DNA of 64,000 nt, from the NCBI RefSeq assembly GCF_000284375.1, contig NC_017249.1:5000001-5064000 (forward strand), in the 5' to 3' direction. This DNA is from Bradyrhizobium japonicum USDA 6. Lineage in GTDB: Bacteria; Pseudomonadota; Alphaproteobacteria; Rhizobiales; Xanthobacteraceae. Below are positions 1 to 10,107 of this stretch, piece after piece. The position numbers and the translations under genes are program-made. The notes beneath the pieces were generated by a model. It was given only the letters and a program-made list of their open reading frames with translations, was not told the origin of the DNA and did not search any database. Position 1 is the stretch's first letter; each line of letters opens with the position of its first letter.

Positions 1-448
1 TGAGCCGGCCGTAATAGCCGGACTGGCCGGTGAACCAGTAGATGCCTTCCTTGTCGAACACGCCGGTGTTGAGATTGGCGTAGGCGAATTTTTCGGGCAG
101 ACGGAACAGCGTGATCTTGAGATCGCCGGGATCGACCCGGGCGATCGCGTTCTGGCCGCCTTCGGTGATCCAGGGGGCACCGTCGGGGCCGATCGTCACG
201 CCGTGCGGCGCGGCGCCCTGGCCGAGGCTGACTGTCTTGAAACTGCCATCCCGGGGGTCGAGCCTGCCCAGCATGCCCTTGCCCTGCGCCGTGAACCAGA
301 CCGTGCCGTCGCGAGCGGGGGCGAGGTCGTGCAGGCCGATGCCGGCGTTGATGGGGAAATATTTTGTCTGGAACAGGCCATCCTGCGCAAAACTTGGGCG
401 GACGGCGAGGAGGGCGGCGCTCGAGGCAAGAAACTGGCGGCGGTTCAT
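1..448 (-). CDS. Vgb/streptogramin-lyase-like beta-propeller protein (C-terminus cut by window edge)
   Basis: Reading leftward from an ATG at 448, the frame stays open to the window edge, so about 149 N-terminal residues are present. The start MNRRQFLASSAALLAV, followed by SFAQ, looks like a Tat-type twin-arginine signal (RRQFL), suggesting export. The body has the short repeating blades of virginiamycin B lyase/SMP-30-like propellers: GLHDLAPARDGTVWFTAQG, then PHGVTIGPDGAPWITEGG, then GVFDKEGIYWFTGQSG. Many Bradyrhizobium proteins of this type are of unknown substrate, so lyase activity is only a family label. A GGGG stretch precedes the start. It is divergent from eno with 174 bases between them. 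Confidence 0.8.
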   Translation of the reverse strand, partial: MNRRQFLASSAALLAVRPSFAQDGLFQTKYFPINAGIGLHDLAPARDGTVWFTAQGKGMLGRLDPRDGSFKTVSLGQGAAPHGVTIGPDGAPWITEGGQNAIARVDPGDLKITLFRLPEKFAYANLNTGVFDKEGIYWFTGQSGYYGRL

Positions 449-604
449 GGCGTTACCCCGACTGTTTCAGATTGAGGCTGGACGCGCAGAGCAGGCGACT
501 TCAAGGATAGTCCGAGCCCGCTCACGCGTCAGTCGAAGCGCGCCGTCCAAGCGTTCACATTTGCTTGCGGCCCGTGTAAGACCCCCGGCACCGATCAGCC
601 CTAA

Positions 605-1906
<1,302 letters not shown>

Positions 1907-1940
1907 GCCAGCGTTCTGGCAAGGACAGGGGAGGATCGAC

Positions 1941-3080
1941 ATGAGCGACGGCAAGACCGGACTGCAACTGCGTTCGCTGATCAAGGCCAGCGGAGAGCTC
2001 GAAATCTCGCTCGTCGACGTGCCGACCCCCGAGCCCGCCGCGGACGAGGTCGTCGTCCGCGTCGAGGCGGCGCCGATCAACCCGTCCGACCTCGGCCTCC
2101 TCGTCGGCGCGGCCGATATGAGCACGGCGAAGGCGTCCGGCACCAAGGACGCTCCCGTCATCACCGCGAAGGTGCCGGAGGGCGCGATGCGGGCGATGGC
2201 CGGCCGGCTCGACGAATCCATGCCGGTCGGTAACGAAGGCGCGGGCGTCGTCATCAAGACCGGCTCGTCCGATGCCGCGAAGGCATTGATGGGCAAGACC
2301 GTCGCCATGATCGGCGGCGCGATGTACGCGCAGTACCGCACGCTGAAAGTGCGCGAGTGCCTGCCGCTGCCGGCGGGCACCACGCCGGCCGAAGGCGCCT
2401 CCTGCTTCGTCAATCCGCTCACGGCGCTCGGCATGACCGAGACCATGCGGCGCGAGGGGCACAAGGCGCTGGTGCACACCGCAGCCGCCTCCAATCTCGG
2501 CCAGATGCTGAACAAGATCTGCATCAAGGACGGCATTCCGCTGGTCAATATCGTGCGCAGCAAGGAGCAGGCCGACATCCTGCACAAGATCGGCGCCAAA
2601 TACGTCGTCGATTCCACCGCACCGAGCTTCCTCGGCGATCTCACCAATGCGCTGGTCGAGACCGGCGCCACCATCGCCTTCGATGCCATCGGCGGCGGCA
2701 AGCTGGCCGGCGACATCCTCAACTGCATGGAAGCCGCGATCAACAAGACCGCCAAGGAATACAGCCGCTACGGCTCCAACGTGCACAAGCAGGTCTACGT
2801 CTACGGCGCACTCGACATCCGCCCGATCGAGCTGCCGCGCGGCTTCGGCATGGCCTGGGGCGTCGGAGGCTGGCTGCTGTTTCCGTTCCTGATGAAGATC
2901 GGGCAGGCGGACGGAGCCAGGCTGCGCCAGCGCGTCGTCGACGAATTGAAGACGACCTTCGCCAGCCACTACACCAAGGTGGTGTCGCTTCAGGAGGCGC
3001 TCGATCCCGCCAACATCGCGGTCTACGCCAAACGGGCCACCGGCGAAAAATTCCTCATCAACCCAAATAAATCTTCGTGA
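1941..3080 (+). CDS. Medium-chain dehydrogenase/reductase (quinone oxidoreductase-like)
   Basis: A 379-residue protein of the MDR superfamily. The N-terminal GroES-like half has VEAAPINPSDLGLL, and a Rossmann half around residue 180 has HTAAASNLGQM in place of the usual Gly-rich loop. The motif that normally reads GHEGAG is GNEGAG here, so the His zinc ligand is missing and a zinc-independent NAD(P)H:quinone or enoyl reductase-like activity is more likely than an alcohol dehydrogenase. GGGGAGG lies just before the ATG. The gene starts 34 bases after eno and may be read through from it. The substrate cannot be told from sequence. Confidence 0.85.
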   Translation: MSDGKTGLQLRSLIKASGELEISLVDVPTPEPAADEVVVRVEAAPINPSDLGLLVGAADMSTAKASGTKDAPVITAKVPEGAMRAMAGRLDESMPVGNEGAGVVIKTGSSDAAKALMGKTVAMIGGAMYAQYRTLKVRECLPLPAGTTPAEGASCFVNPLTALGMTETMRREGHKALVHTAAASNLGQMLNKICIKDGIPLVNIVRSKEQADILHKIGAKYVVDSTAPSFLGDLTNALVETGATIAFDAIGGGKLAGDILNCMEAAINKTAKEYSRYGSNVHKQVYVYGALDIRPIELPRGFGMAWGVGGWLLFPFLMKIGQADGARLRQRVVDELKTTFASHYTKVVSLQEALDPANIAVYAKRATGEKFLINPNKSS

Positions 3081-3190
3081 TGTGCCACGGCACACCATCC
3101 AAAGAAGGACTTGCCTTCTGAGCGAAGCGGGAGAACATTCGCGCCGCAATTGAAAGCGGGGCAACCGCAAGCATAGAAGGGGACACTTCC

Positions 3191-4186
3191 ATGACTGATC
3201 TGACTCGCCGCGACCTGCTCGCGGGCGCGGCCGCTATTGGCGCGGCGGCCGTAACCGGACTTGGACCGACCACTGCCAGTGCCTCGGTGCCGCAAAGCGG
3301 GGCGCAGGCGCCCGGCTTCTATCGCTACAAGGTCGGCAGCTACGAGTGCACCTCGATCAACGACGGCGCGCGAACCTTCCCGATGCCGGACAAGTTCGTG
3401 GTCAACCTGCCGAAGGAGGAAGCGCTGGCCGCAGGTGAGGCGGCGTACATGCCGAAGGGCATGGTCACGGTGCCGTTCAATCCGCAGCTCATCAACACCG
3501 GCTCGAAGCTGGTCCTGATCGACACCGGCAACGGCGTTGCCAATCTGGAGCCGAGCAAGGGCGCGGTCGGCCGTACGCTGCAGAACCTCGCCGCTGCCGG
3601 CGTCGACCCGAAGAACATCGACATCGTGCTGCTGTCGCATCTCCACCCCGATCACACCAACGGCATTCGTCTCGCCGACGGCGCGCTCGCGTTCCCAAAT
3701 GCGGAGATCATGGTGCCGGCGAAGGATTGGGAGTTCTGGGCGAGCGACGAGAACGCGGCCAAGGCTCCGAACGACATGACGAAGAACTACTTCGCCAACG
3801 TGAAGAAGACCTTTGCCGGCCTCGAATCCAAGGTCACGAAATACGAGTGGGGCAAGGAGGTCGCGCCGGGCATCACCTCGATCGCGACGCCCGGCCATAC
3901 GCCGGGGCACACCTCGTTCGCGGTGGCCTCTGGCGACAAGAAGGTGCTGATCCAATCTGACGTCACTAACATTCCGGAGTTCTTCCTGCGCAATCCGGAT
4001 TGGCACGTGGCGTTCGACAATGATGCCGCGCTGGCGCAGGCGACGCGCCACAAATTCTACGACATGGCGGCGGCCGAGAAGGCGACGGTGATCGGCTTCC
4101 ACTTCACCTTCCCCTCGGTGGGGCATGTCGAGAAGGACGGCGCGAAATACCGCCTGATCCCGTCAGCCTGGAATCCGACGATCTGA
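3191..4186 (+). CDS. Tat-exported MBL-fold metallohydrolase
   Basis: 331 residues. The start MTDLTRRDLLAGAAAIGAAA is a clear twin-arginine signal with a hydrophobic stretch and an AxA-type end (TASA), so it should be folded in the cytoplasm and exported by Tat. The metallo-beta-lactamase fold is shown by HLHPDHTNG (His150, His152, Asp154, His155), GHTPGHTSFAV and a later GFHFTFPS that can supply another His ligand. The family includes lactonases, glyoxalase II-like and quorum-quenching enzymes; the substrate is not assignable here. It is followed at once by a strong intrinsic terminator, so it probably ends the eno-side transcription unit. Confidence 0.88.
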   Translation: MTDLTRRDLLAGAAAIGAAAVTGLGPTTASASVPQSGAQAPGFYRYKVGSYECTSINDGARTFPMPDKFVVNLPKEEALAAGEAAYMPKGMVTVPFNPQLINTGSKLVLIDTGNGVANLEPSKGAVGRTLQNLAAAGVDPKNIDIVLLSHLHPDHTNGIRLADGALAFPNAEIMVPAKDWEFWASDENAAKAPNDMTKNYFANVKKTFAGLESKVTKYEWGKEVAPGITSIATPGHTPGHTSFAVASGDKKVLIQSDVTNIPEFFLRNPDWHVAFDNDAALAQATRHKFYDMAAAEKATVIGFHFTFPSVGHVEKDGAKYRLIPSAWNPTI

Positions 4187-4212
4187 ACCGGGCCAGGGGT
4201 TTGCGAGAAACG

Positions 4213-4244
4213 TCAGGCCGCCTTCGGGCGGCCTGATTGTTTTT
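4213..4244 (+). terminator. Rho-independent terminator after the MBL-fold gene
   Basis: A perfect 10-bp stem (tcaggccgcc / ggcggcctga) closes a TTCG tetraloop at 4223-4226 and is followed by ttgttttt. It starts 27 bases after the stop codon of the metallohydrolase. Stem, stable UUCG loop and U tract are all present. Confidence 0.9.
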
Positions 4245-4376
4245 GGATCGTAGCAACCATCTGCTTTCGAGAAACTCAGCGTTTCCAAACGGGACCGGTT
4301 CATGCACTTGCATCCATCGACCGGGATCGCTTAAGTGCCGCCCCGGAACTTCCGCTCAAGCCCCCAAGGACAATCC

Positions 4377-4928
4377 ATGGCCTACAACATCGTCGTGATC
4401 GCCGGCAGCCTGCGCAAGGACAGCTTTTCGCTGAAGATCGCCAATGCGCTCGCAAAGCTCGCGCCGGCCTCGCTCAAGCTCGAGGTCGTCACGCTGGCAG
4501 GCATCTCGTTCTTCAACCAGGACCTCGAGGGCGCGCCGCCTGCGGACTGGCTGGCCTTCCGCGAGAAGCTGCAGAAGTCGGACGGCGTCATTTTCGTCAC
4601 CCCCGAATACAACCGCGCCATCCCGGGCGTGCTGAAGAACGCCATCGACGTCGCTTCGCGCCCCTATGGCAAGAGCTCGTTCAATGGCAAGCCGGTCGGC
4701 ATCATCTCGAACTCGCCGGGCCCGCTCGGCGGCGTCAGCGCCGCCAAGACGCTGCAGAACATCCTGCCGGGCATTGCCGGCCCGATCCTGCAGCAGCCGG
4801 AGACCTATCTGAACGCGGTCGGCGATGCCTTCGATGCGGAGGGGAACCTGACCAAGGAATCTCTGAAGCCCGTCCTCCAGGCCTATATCGACGCGTTTGC
4901 CGCGCACGTGGCCAAGCACCACGGCTGA
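4377..4928 (+). CDS. NADPH-dependent FMN reductase / NAD(P)H:quinone oxidoreductase
   Basis: 183 residues, flavodoxin-like fold. The phosphate-binding loop GSLRKDSFSLKIA follows the first strand, and PEYNRAIPGVLKNAIDVASR is the typical segment of the NADPH-dependent FMN reductase family (ChrR/ArsH/azoreductase relatives), which reduce FMN, quinones, chromate or azo compounds in the cytoplasm. The ATG at 4377 is chosen over upstream in-frame starts because AAGGA at 4366-4370 lies six bases before it and MAYNIVVIAGSLR is the normal family beginning. It stands alone between a terminator and a repeat element. Confidence 0.88.
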   Translation: MAYNIVVIAGSLRKDSFSLKIANALAKLAPASLKLEVVTLAGISFFNQDLEGAPPADWLAFREKLQKSDGVIFVTPEYNRAIPGVLKNAIDVASRPYGKSSFNGKPVGIISNSPGPLGGVSAAKTLQNILPGIAGPILQQPETYLNAVGDAFDAEGNLTKESLKPVLQAYIDAFAAHVAKHHG

Positions 4929-4953
4929 GGTTTTCTTCGTGATGGCCGAGCAA

Positions 4954-5050
4954 AAGCGCGAAGCGCGTCTTCGCGCTAGATGTCCCGGCCATCCACGTCT
5001 TAGCTCGTGGTGACGAAGAACGTGGATGCCCGGCACAATGCCGGGCATGA
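4954..5050. repeat. Palindromic intergenic element with three hairpins
   Basis: Three inverted repeats in tandem: gcgcgaag/cttcgcgc (4956-4963 with 4969-4976), catccacg/cgtggatg around 4990 and 5021, and gcccggca/tgccgggc (5028-5035 with 5039-5046). It lies between the FMN reductase and ftsB. The style matches the REP-like elements common in Bradyrhizobium intergenic DNA; family membership is from memory and not checked. Confidence 0.65.
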
Positions 5051-5126
5051 CGGCTGGGGTCGGGATTGGAACGCGAAGGGGGAAGCGATTAGCACTCCCT
5101 TAACCAACCTGCCGCATCTTCCCAAG

Positions 5127-5444
5127 ATGGTCTCCCGCGCGCGCCTGAAATCGATCCTGACCGGCCTTGCCCTCTACGTGATGGCGGCCGCTATCGTCGG
5201 CTATTTCGGCGTCAACGCCTACACCGGCAAATACGGTCTCAACGCCCGCCAGGAACTCGACCAGGAGATCATCGCGCTGACGAGCGAGCTCGCCCAGCTC
5301 AAGCGCGAGCGCGCGAAGAGCGAGCAGCGCGTGTCGCTGCTGCGGACATCGCGGATCGATCCTGACATGCTGGACGAGCGGGCGCGCTATCAGCTCGACT
5401 ATGTCAATCCGCACGATCTCGTTCGGATGATCCCGGCGAAGTAG
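5127..5444 (+). CDS. ftsB: FtsB/DivIC-type septum formation initiator
   Basis: 105 residues. There is a short basic N-terminus, one membrane segment (ILTGLALYVMAAAIVGYFGV, roughly residues 9-28), then a coiled coil (DQEIIALTSELAQLKRERAK) and a C-terminal DERARYQLDYV segment typical of the FtsB/DivIC family. In the divisome FtsB joins FtsL and FtsQ at the inner membrane. An in-frame ATG at 5007 would add 40 non-conserved residues overlapping the repeat element, so the ATG at 5127 is preferred. Alphaproteobacteria often place this gene between eno and pdhA, as here, though the three are spread apart. Confidence 0.88.
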   Translation: MVSRARLKSILTGLALYVMAAAIVGYFGVNAYTGKYGLNARQELDQEIIALTSELAQLKRERAKSEQRVSLLRTSRIDPDMLDERARYQLDYVNPHDLVRMIPAK

Positions 5445-5660
5445 CGCTTTCCACAGCATTCGAAACCGGCATCGAAAGCCGCTGCCAAAATCCGACAACT
5501 GTGTAGCAATTCTACCGAAAGTCTTAGGCTGGGAACCGGGCTGCCGCCTTGACGGCAACGCAGCAACGGCGCCATGGCTTCTGCCGCCGTCGGCCCGAGT
5601 TGACGCAGATCAACCGGGCCATGGCGGCGCAGCCTAGACTGCCACCCGGAGGAAACAGTG

Positions 5661-6620
5661 ATGAATGGGCCAATGTCCCGGCATCACGCGGCCCGCGTCG
5701 AGGCCGCCATTGCGTCAGGCCAGGCCGCGCGCTCCGCGCTGGTGGCCTCATGGCGCCGTTCGTCCCGATTGCATCATCTCGATCCCGCCGGCCGTAGCGC
5801 GCCGATGCGGCTGAGTGATGTCGAGTTGCGACAGGCGCGCGAGCGCGTCGCGCCGCTGCTCGCCGCCGCGCAAGGCGTGATGGACCGGCTCTATCAGGCG
5901 GTCGGCGCGAGCGGCTGCTGCGTGCTGCTCGCCGATGGAGCGGGCGTGCCGGTCGACCGCCGCGGCGCGGCGGTGGACGATGCGACGTTCCAATCCTGGG
6001 GCCTGTGGACCGGCGCGCTCTGGAGCGAGGAGCATGAAGGCACCAACGGCATCGGCACCTGCGTCGTCGAGCAGCGCCCGCTGACGATCGACCGCGACCA
6101 GCATTTCTTCACCCGCAACACGCTTCTGAGCTGCACCGCCGTTCCGATCTACGACCACGAGGCGGCGTTTGCGGGCGTTCTCGATGTCTCCTCCTGCCGC
6201 GCCGACCGGACCGATGCGTTTTCGAATCTGATCGCGCTCGCGGCAGGTGAGGCGGCGAGGCGCATCGAGGCTGATCTGTTTCGCCGCGCCTTCGCCCATG
6301 CCCGCATCGTGCTGACGCAAGGCGCCGACGGCCAGGCCGGCGGCCTCGTCGCGGTCGATGCGGATGATCTCGTGATCGGCGCGACCCGGTCCGCGCGCGT
6401 GGGACTCGGGATTGCGCCCGGCCGTCCCTTGCGGCCGGTGCCCGCGGCTGACCTCCTCGGCGGCGATACCGCGCATGACCATCTTGCGGACGGCCAGCGC
6501 GCGGTGCTGCAGCGGGCGCTGCTGCGGGCCGGCGGCAATGTGTCGGCCGCCGCAAAAGCGCTCGGCGTCAGTCGCGCCACGCTGCACCGGAAGCTGAAGC
6601 GGTTCGAGCTGAAGCACTGA
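5661..6620 (+). CDS. GAF domain / Fis-type HTH regulator (AcoR-like, lacks AAA+ domain)
   Basis: About 319 residues. The N-terminal half resembles the sensory part of acetoin regulators (AcoR): a GAF domain around residues 60-190 with HEGTNGIGTCVVEQRPLTI and GVLDVSSCRADR. The C-terminus is a Fis-type helix-turn-helix (NVSAAAKALGVSRATLHRK). The sigma-54 activating AAA+ ATPase that AcoR carries between these parts is absent, with no GAFTGA or Walker motif, so it cannot act as a normal enhancer-binding protein. GGAGG at 5648-5652 fits the ATG at 5661 better than the GTG at 5658. The next gene, an aldehyde dehydrogenase, is the probable target. Confidence 0.85.
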   Translation: MNGPMSRHHAARVEAAIASGQAARSALVASWRRSSRLHHLDPAGRSAPMRLSDVELRQARERVAPLLAAAQGVMDRLYQAVGASGCCVLLADGAGVPVDRRGAAVDDATFQSWGLWTGALWSEEHEGTNGIGTCVVEQRPLTIDRDQHFFTRNTLLSCTAVPIYDHEAAFAGVLDVSSCRADRTDAFSNLIALAAGEAARRIEADLFRRAFAHARIVLTQGADGQAGGLVAVDADDLVIGATRSARVGLGIAPGRPLRPVPAADLLGGDTAHDHLADGQRAVLQRALLRAGGNVSAAAKALGVSRATLHRKLKRFELKH

Positions 6621-6642
6621 GGGCGCTTGCCTCGCCCATGAC

Positions 6643-6660
6643 TGTCGCAGAACTGCGACA
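6643..6660. promoter_or_regulatory. Perfect palindrome, candidate operator of the GAF/Fis regulator
   Basis: tgtcgcag-aa-ctgcgaca is an 18-base dyad with 8-bp perfect arms. It lies 23 bases after the regulator stop and 116 bases before the aldehyde dehydrogenase start. A TGTCGC...GCGACA dyad is the kind of site Fis-type HTH domains bind. Function is inferred from symmetry and position. Confidence 0.55.
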
Positions 6661-6776
6661 GGTTACCCCGGCCATCGCTCCCGCCCGGGCTGACAGGAAA
6701 ACGCTCCCGCGACATCGTCGGCGCAAGTCGTGAACACGCGACGAATTGCGCAAACAGCAAACATCGGGAGTGATCA

Positions 6777-8294
6777 ATGAACAAGGTGGAATTCCTCGGC
6801 GTCACCCAGGTTCCCTTTGCCGAACGCTATGACAATTTCATCGGCGGCAAATTCATCGCGCCAATCTCCGGCAAGTACTTTGACAACGCCTCGCCGGTGA
6901 ACGGCCAGATCGTCTGCAAGATCGCGCGTTCCGATGCGCAGGACGTCGAGGCCGCCCTCGATGCGGCGCACGCCGCCAAGGGCGCCTGGGGACGCACCAG
7001 CGTCGCCGAGCGCGCCGCGATCCTGAACCGGATCGCCGACCGGATGGAAGAGAATCTGGAGCGCCTTGCGATTGCCGAAACCTGGGACAACGGCAAGCCG
7101 ATCCGCGAGACCCGCGCCGCCGACCTGCCACTCGCGATCGATCATTTCCGCTATTTCGCCGGCGTGGTGCGCGCACAGGAGGGCTCGATCGGCGAGATCG
7201 ACCACGACACCATCGCCTATCATTTCCACGAACCGCTCGGCGTGGTCGGCCAGATCATCCCCTGGAACTTCCCGCTGCTGATGGCGTGCTGGAAGCTCGC
7301 GCCGGCGCTCGCCGCCGGCAATTGCGTCGTGCTCAAGCCCGCTGAGCAGACGCCGGCCTCGATCATGGTCTGGGCCGAGATCATCGGCGATCTCCTGCCG
7401 CCCGGCGTCCTCAACATCGTCAACGGCTTTGGCCTCGAAGCCGGCAAGCCGCTCGCGTCCAGCCCGCGGATCGCGAAAATCGCCTTCACCGGCGAGACCA
7501 CGACGGGCCGGCTGATAATGCAATATGCCAGCCAGAACCTGATCCCGGTCACGCTCGAGCTCGGCGGCAAGTCGCCGAACATCTTCTTCAACGACGTCAC
7601 CGCCGAGGACGACGACTTCTTCGACAAGGCGATCGAAGGTTTTGTGATGTTCGCGCTGAACCAGGGCGAGGTCTGCACCTGTCCGAGCCGGGCGCTGGTC
7701 CACGCCGACATCTATGACCGCTTCATGGAGCGTGCGCTGAAGCGCGTCGCCGCGATCAAGCAGGGCGACCCGCGCGCGGCCGACACCATGATCGGCGCGC
7801 AGGCATCCAGCGAGCAGCTCGCCAAGATCCTCTCCTATATCGACATCGGCAAGCAGGAGGGCGCCAAGGTGCTGGCCGGCGGCGGTCGTGCCGAGCTCGG
7901 CGGCGATCTGTCCGGCGGCTTCTATGTCCAGCCGACGGTGTTCGAGGGCCACAACAAGATGCGAATCTTCCAGGAGGAGATCTTTGGTCCGGTCGTCTCG
8001 GTCACGACCTTCAAGACCGATGACGAAGCGCTCGCGATCGCCAACGACACGCTCTACGGCCTGGGAGCCGGCGTCTGGAGTCGCGATGCCAACCGCTGCT
8101 ACCGCTTCGGCCGGGCCATCCAGGCCGGCCGGGTCTGGACCAACTGCTATCATGCGTATCCTGCGCATGCCGCGTTCGGCGGTTACAAGCAGTCGGGCGT
8201 CGGTCGCGAGACCCACAAGATGATGCTCGATCATTACCAGCAGACCAAGAATCTCCTGGTCAGCTACAGCCCGAAGAAGCTTGGCTTCTTCTGA
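6777..8294 (+). CDS. NAD-dependent aldehyde dehydrogenase (acetaldehyde dehydrogenase / ExaC-AcoD type)
   Basis: 505 residues, full length for the ALDH superfamily. Cofactor and active-site landmarks are [38 protein letters not shown] (general-base Glu) and [11 protein letters not shown] with the catalytic Cys at 300 or 302. The C-terminal [18 protein letters not shown] and [10 protein letters not shown] tail resemble acetaldehyde dehydrogenases of ethanol and acetoin breakdown (ExaC, AcoD), oxidising acetaldehyde to acetate in the cytoplasm. The AcoR-like regulator immediately upstream supports such a role. AAACATCGGGAG precedes the ATG. The stop codon lies in the first unit of a short tandem repeat. 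Confidence 0.93.
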   Translation: MNKVEFLGVTQVPFAERYDNFIGGKFIAPISGKYFDNASPVNGQIVCKIARSDAQDVEAALDAAHAAKGAWGRTSVAERAAILNRIADRMEENLERLAIAETWDNGKPIRETRAADLPLAIDHFRYFAGVVRAQEGSIGEIDHDTIAYHFHEPLGVVGQIIPWNFPLLMACWKLAPALAAGNCVVLKPAEQTPASIMVWAEIIGDLLPPGVLNIVNGFGLEAGKPLASSPRIAKIAFTGETTTGRLIMQYASQNLIPVTLELGGKSPNIFFNDVTAEDDDFFDKAIEGFVMFALNQGEVCTCPSRALVHADIYDRFMERALKRVAAIKQGDPRAADTMIGAQASSEQLAKILSYIDIGKQEGAKVLAGGGRAELGGDLSGGFYVQPTVFEGHNKMRIFQEEIFGPVVSVTTFKTDDEALAIANDTLYGLGAGVWSRDANRCYRFGRAIQAGRVWTNCYHAYPAHAAFGGYKQSGVGRETHKMMLDHYQQTKNLLVSYSPKKLGFF

Positions 8295-8331
8295 TCGGGC
8301 AAGATCTGATCGGGCAAGATCTGATTGAGCA
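8292..8331. repeat. 15-bp tandem repeat at the end of the aldehyde dehydrogenase gene
   Basis: The unit tgatcgggcaagatc occurs twice exactly (8292-8306, 8307-8321) and then starts a degenerate third copy. The TGA of the first unit is the stop codon of the aldehyde dehydrogenase. Confidence 0.85.
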
Positions 8332-8365
8332 GGAGAGGGCGGAGCAACCTTGCGCCGCCCTCTCC
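8332..8365 (+). terminator. Probable terminator hairpin after the aldehyde dehydrogenase
   Basis: ggagagggcgg (8332-8342) pairs perfectly with ccgccctctcc (8355-8365), giving an 11-bp GC-rich stem. No long T tract follows (gtcgtcatcc), so it may be a weak terminator or a 3' stabiliser. Confidence 0.5.
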
Positions 8366-8470
8366 GTCGTCATCCGTCTGTCAGAGTCTTGAGACAATAC
8401 GACAGCGCCGACCGTATTCGGTTCGGCGCCTGCGGCATTCGAAGCGATGCCTGGCAACGACGGAGGCTTG

Positions 8471-9853
8471 ATGATGCGGAACAGTCGTTCAGGACGGACA
8501 ATGGGTGTCGCGGCGGTGCTGTTCGGCGCGGCGGTGCTGCCGCTGTCGATGGCCTTTGCGCAGTCCGGCCCGGCGCCAGCTGGCGCCAAGCCCTTCCTGA
8601 CCGTCGATGGACAGGCGCCACTGGTCCTTGGCCATCGCGGCCTGCCGGGCCTGGTACCTGAAGAGACCGAGGCGTCGTACGACCTCGCCGCGGCGCTCGG
8701 GACCGATGCGCTCGAAGAGGATTTGCACCTGACCAAAGATTGCGTTCTGGTCGTGCGTCATAACCCCTGGCTGAGCGACAACACCAACATTGCCGAGGTG
8801 GCGAAGACCAATGCGGCCGTCGCCGCCCGCAAGCGGACCGTGCCTGGTGTGCGCGTCAAGGCCCCGTCGGCCACCGGCGTGCCTGCCGACTACCTGACGG
8901 ATCTCAGCGACCCGGCCGATCCCAGATCGGTGCTGAAGTCGCTGATCGTGGACGGCGAGGATCATACCAACGATTGGTCGATCAGCGACTTCACCATGGC
9001 CGAGCTGAAGCAATGGATCGGCGGCACCACCTATGACGCGGCCAACGAGCGGCCGAAAGTCTTCAACGGCAAGCTCCCGATCATCAGCTTCCAGGACGTC
9101 ATCGACATCGCCAAGGTCAAGAGCAAGGAGACCGGGCGGTCCATCCTCGTCTATCCCGAAACCAAGAACCCGACCTGGAACAATGCCCAGGCGATCGCCA
9201 ATGGCTGCGGCGTGGCCGGCAGCCGGCCGCTCGAAGATGCCCTGATCAAGATCATTGGCGATAACGGCCTCAACACCAAGGACGCTCCCATCCTGGTCCA
9301 GAGCTTCGAACCCGGCAGCCTGAAATATATGCGCAGCCACGGCCTCCAGACGCGGCAGGTCCAGCTCGTCGACGGCAACGGAATCGACTTCAAAACCGGC
9401 AAGGTTCTCCTCAACAACATCACGAATTCGCGTCCGTTCGACTGGACGGTTGCGGGCGATGCGCGCTTGTACGATGCGATGCTCACGCCCGAGGGGCTTG
9501 CCGAGATCAAGACCTATGCCGAGGGCATCGGTCCGTGGAAGGCCTATATCGTTCCGCTCAAGATCGCGCCGTGGAAGGACAGCAACGCCGATGGCACGCC
9601 CTACAAGGGATCGACGCCGGAGGCTTCGACGCAGGACGCGACCAGCCTCGTCGCGGATGCGCACAAGCTCGGTCTTTTCGTCCATGTCTTCACGTTTCGG
9701 AACGAGAAGAAATATCTCGCCGCCGACTATCGCGGTGACCCGAGCCTTGAATATCTCAAATTCTACCGGCTCGGCGTCGATGGGGTCTTCAGCGACTTCA
9801 CGCATACCGGCGTTGCCGCCCGCTCAGCGTATTTGCGCGAGTTGGGCTGGTAA
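8471..9853 (+). CDS. Periplasmic glycerophosphodiester phosphodiesterase
   Basis: About 460 residues (ATG at 8471 or 8474; GGAGG at 8462-8466 suits either). A cleavable signal peptide is evident (AAVLFGAAVLPLSMAFAQ). The GDPD catalytic site is visible as LGHRGLPGLVPEET, then EEDLHLTKDCVLVVRHNPWL, supplying the His/Arg, Glu/Asp and second His. It ends with the TIM-barrel segment DGVFSDFTHTGVAA. Such enzymes (GlpQ type) split glycerophosphodiesters into glycerol-3-phosphate and an alcohol in the periplasm. Length is above the roughly 350 residues of GlpQ because of inserts, which is common in rhizobial homologues. Confidence 0.9.
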   Translation: MMRNSRSGRTMGVAAVLFGAAVLPLSMAFAQSGPAPAGAKPFLTVDGQAPLVLGHRGLPGLVPEETEASYDLAAALGTDALEEDLHLTKDCVLVVRHNPWLSDNTNIAEVAKTNAAVAARKRTVPGVRVKAPSATGVPADYLTDLSDPADPRSVLKSLIVDGEDHTNDWSISDFTMAELKQWIGGTTYDAANERPKVFNGKLPIISFQDVIDIAKVKSKETGRSILVYPETKNPTWNNAQAIANGCGVAGSRPLEDALIKIIGDNGLNTKDAPILVQSFEPGSLKYMRSHGLQTRQVQLVDGNGIDFKTGKVLLNNITNSRPFDWTVAGDARLYDAMLTPEGLAEIKTYAEGIGPWKAYIVPLKIAPWKDSNADGTPYKGSTPEASTQDATSLVADAHKLGLFVHVFTFRNEKKYLAADYRGDPSLEYLKFYRLGVDGVFSDFTHTGVAARSAYLRELGW

Positions 9854-9866
9854 GGCTGGCACGGCG

Positions 9867-9912
9867 AATCGGACGCGCTTGGGATTTCGGATACAAAACG
9901 CCGCGTCCGATT
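9867..9912 (+). terminator. Possible terminator hairpin after the glycerophosphodiesterase
   Basis: aatcggacgcg (9867-9877) and cgcgtccgatt (9902-9912) form an 11-bp perfect stem with a 24-base loop, followed by a pyrimidine-rich tctct. The stem lies 13 bases after the stop codon. The long loop and weak T tract lower confidence. Confidence 0.4.
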
Positions 9913-10107
9913 TCTCTGCGTTGGCGGCTCACGTTCCCTTCGCTGACCGGTGAGCTAAAGTTGCCCGATCGGCGCCAAAGGTTTTGCAAAGTTTCGGCCA
10001 CGTTGCAGTGCGGCATAATGAAAGTCGAGCCATGCCGCCGCGGTCCTTTCCAAGGGCGTTTGACTTGGGTTAGAGAGGGCTGAAGTTTTCTCTGACCCGG
10101 AATTCCC

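Noticed and set aside
4104..4313. Small reverse frame spanning the end of the MBL-fold gene and its terminator
   Set aside because: It runs through a strong terminator hairpin and has no plausible start context.
6621..6776. Possible sigma-54 (-24/-12) promoter before the aldehyde dehydrogenase
   Set aside because: No GG-N10-GC arrangement with a reasonable TGGCAC/TTGC match was found, and the adjacent regulator lacks the ATPase needed to use one.
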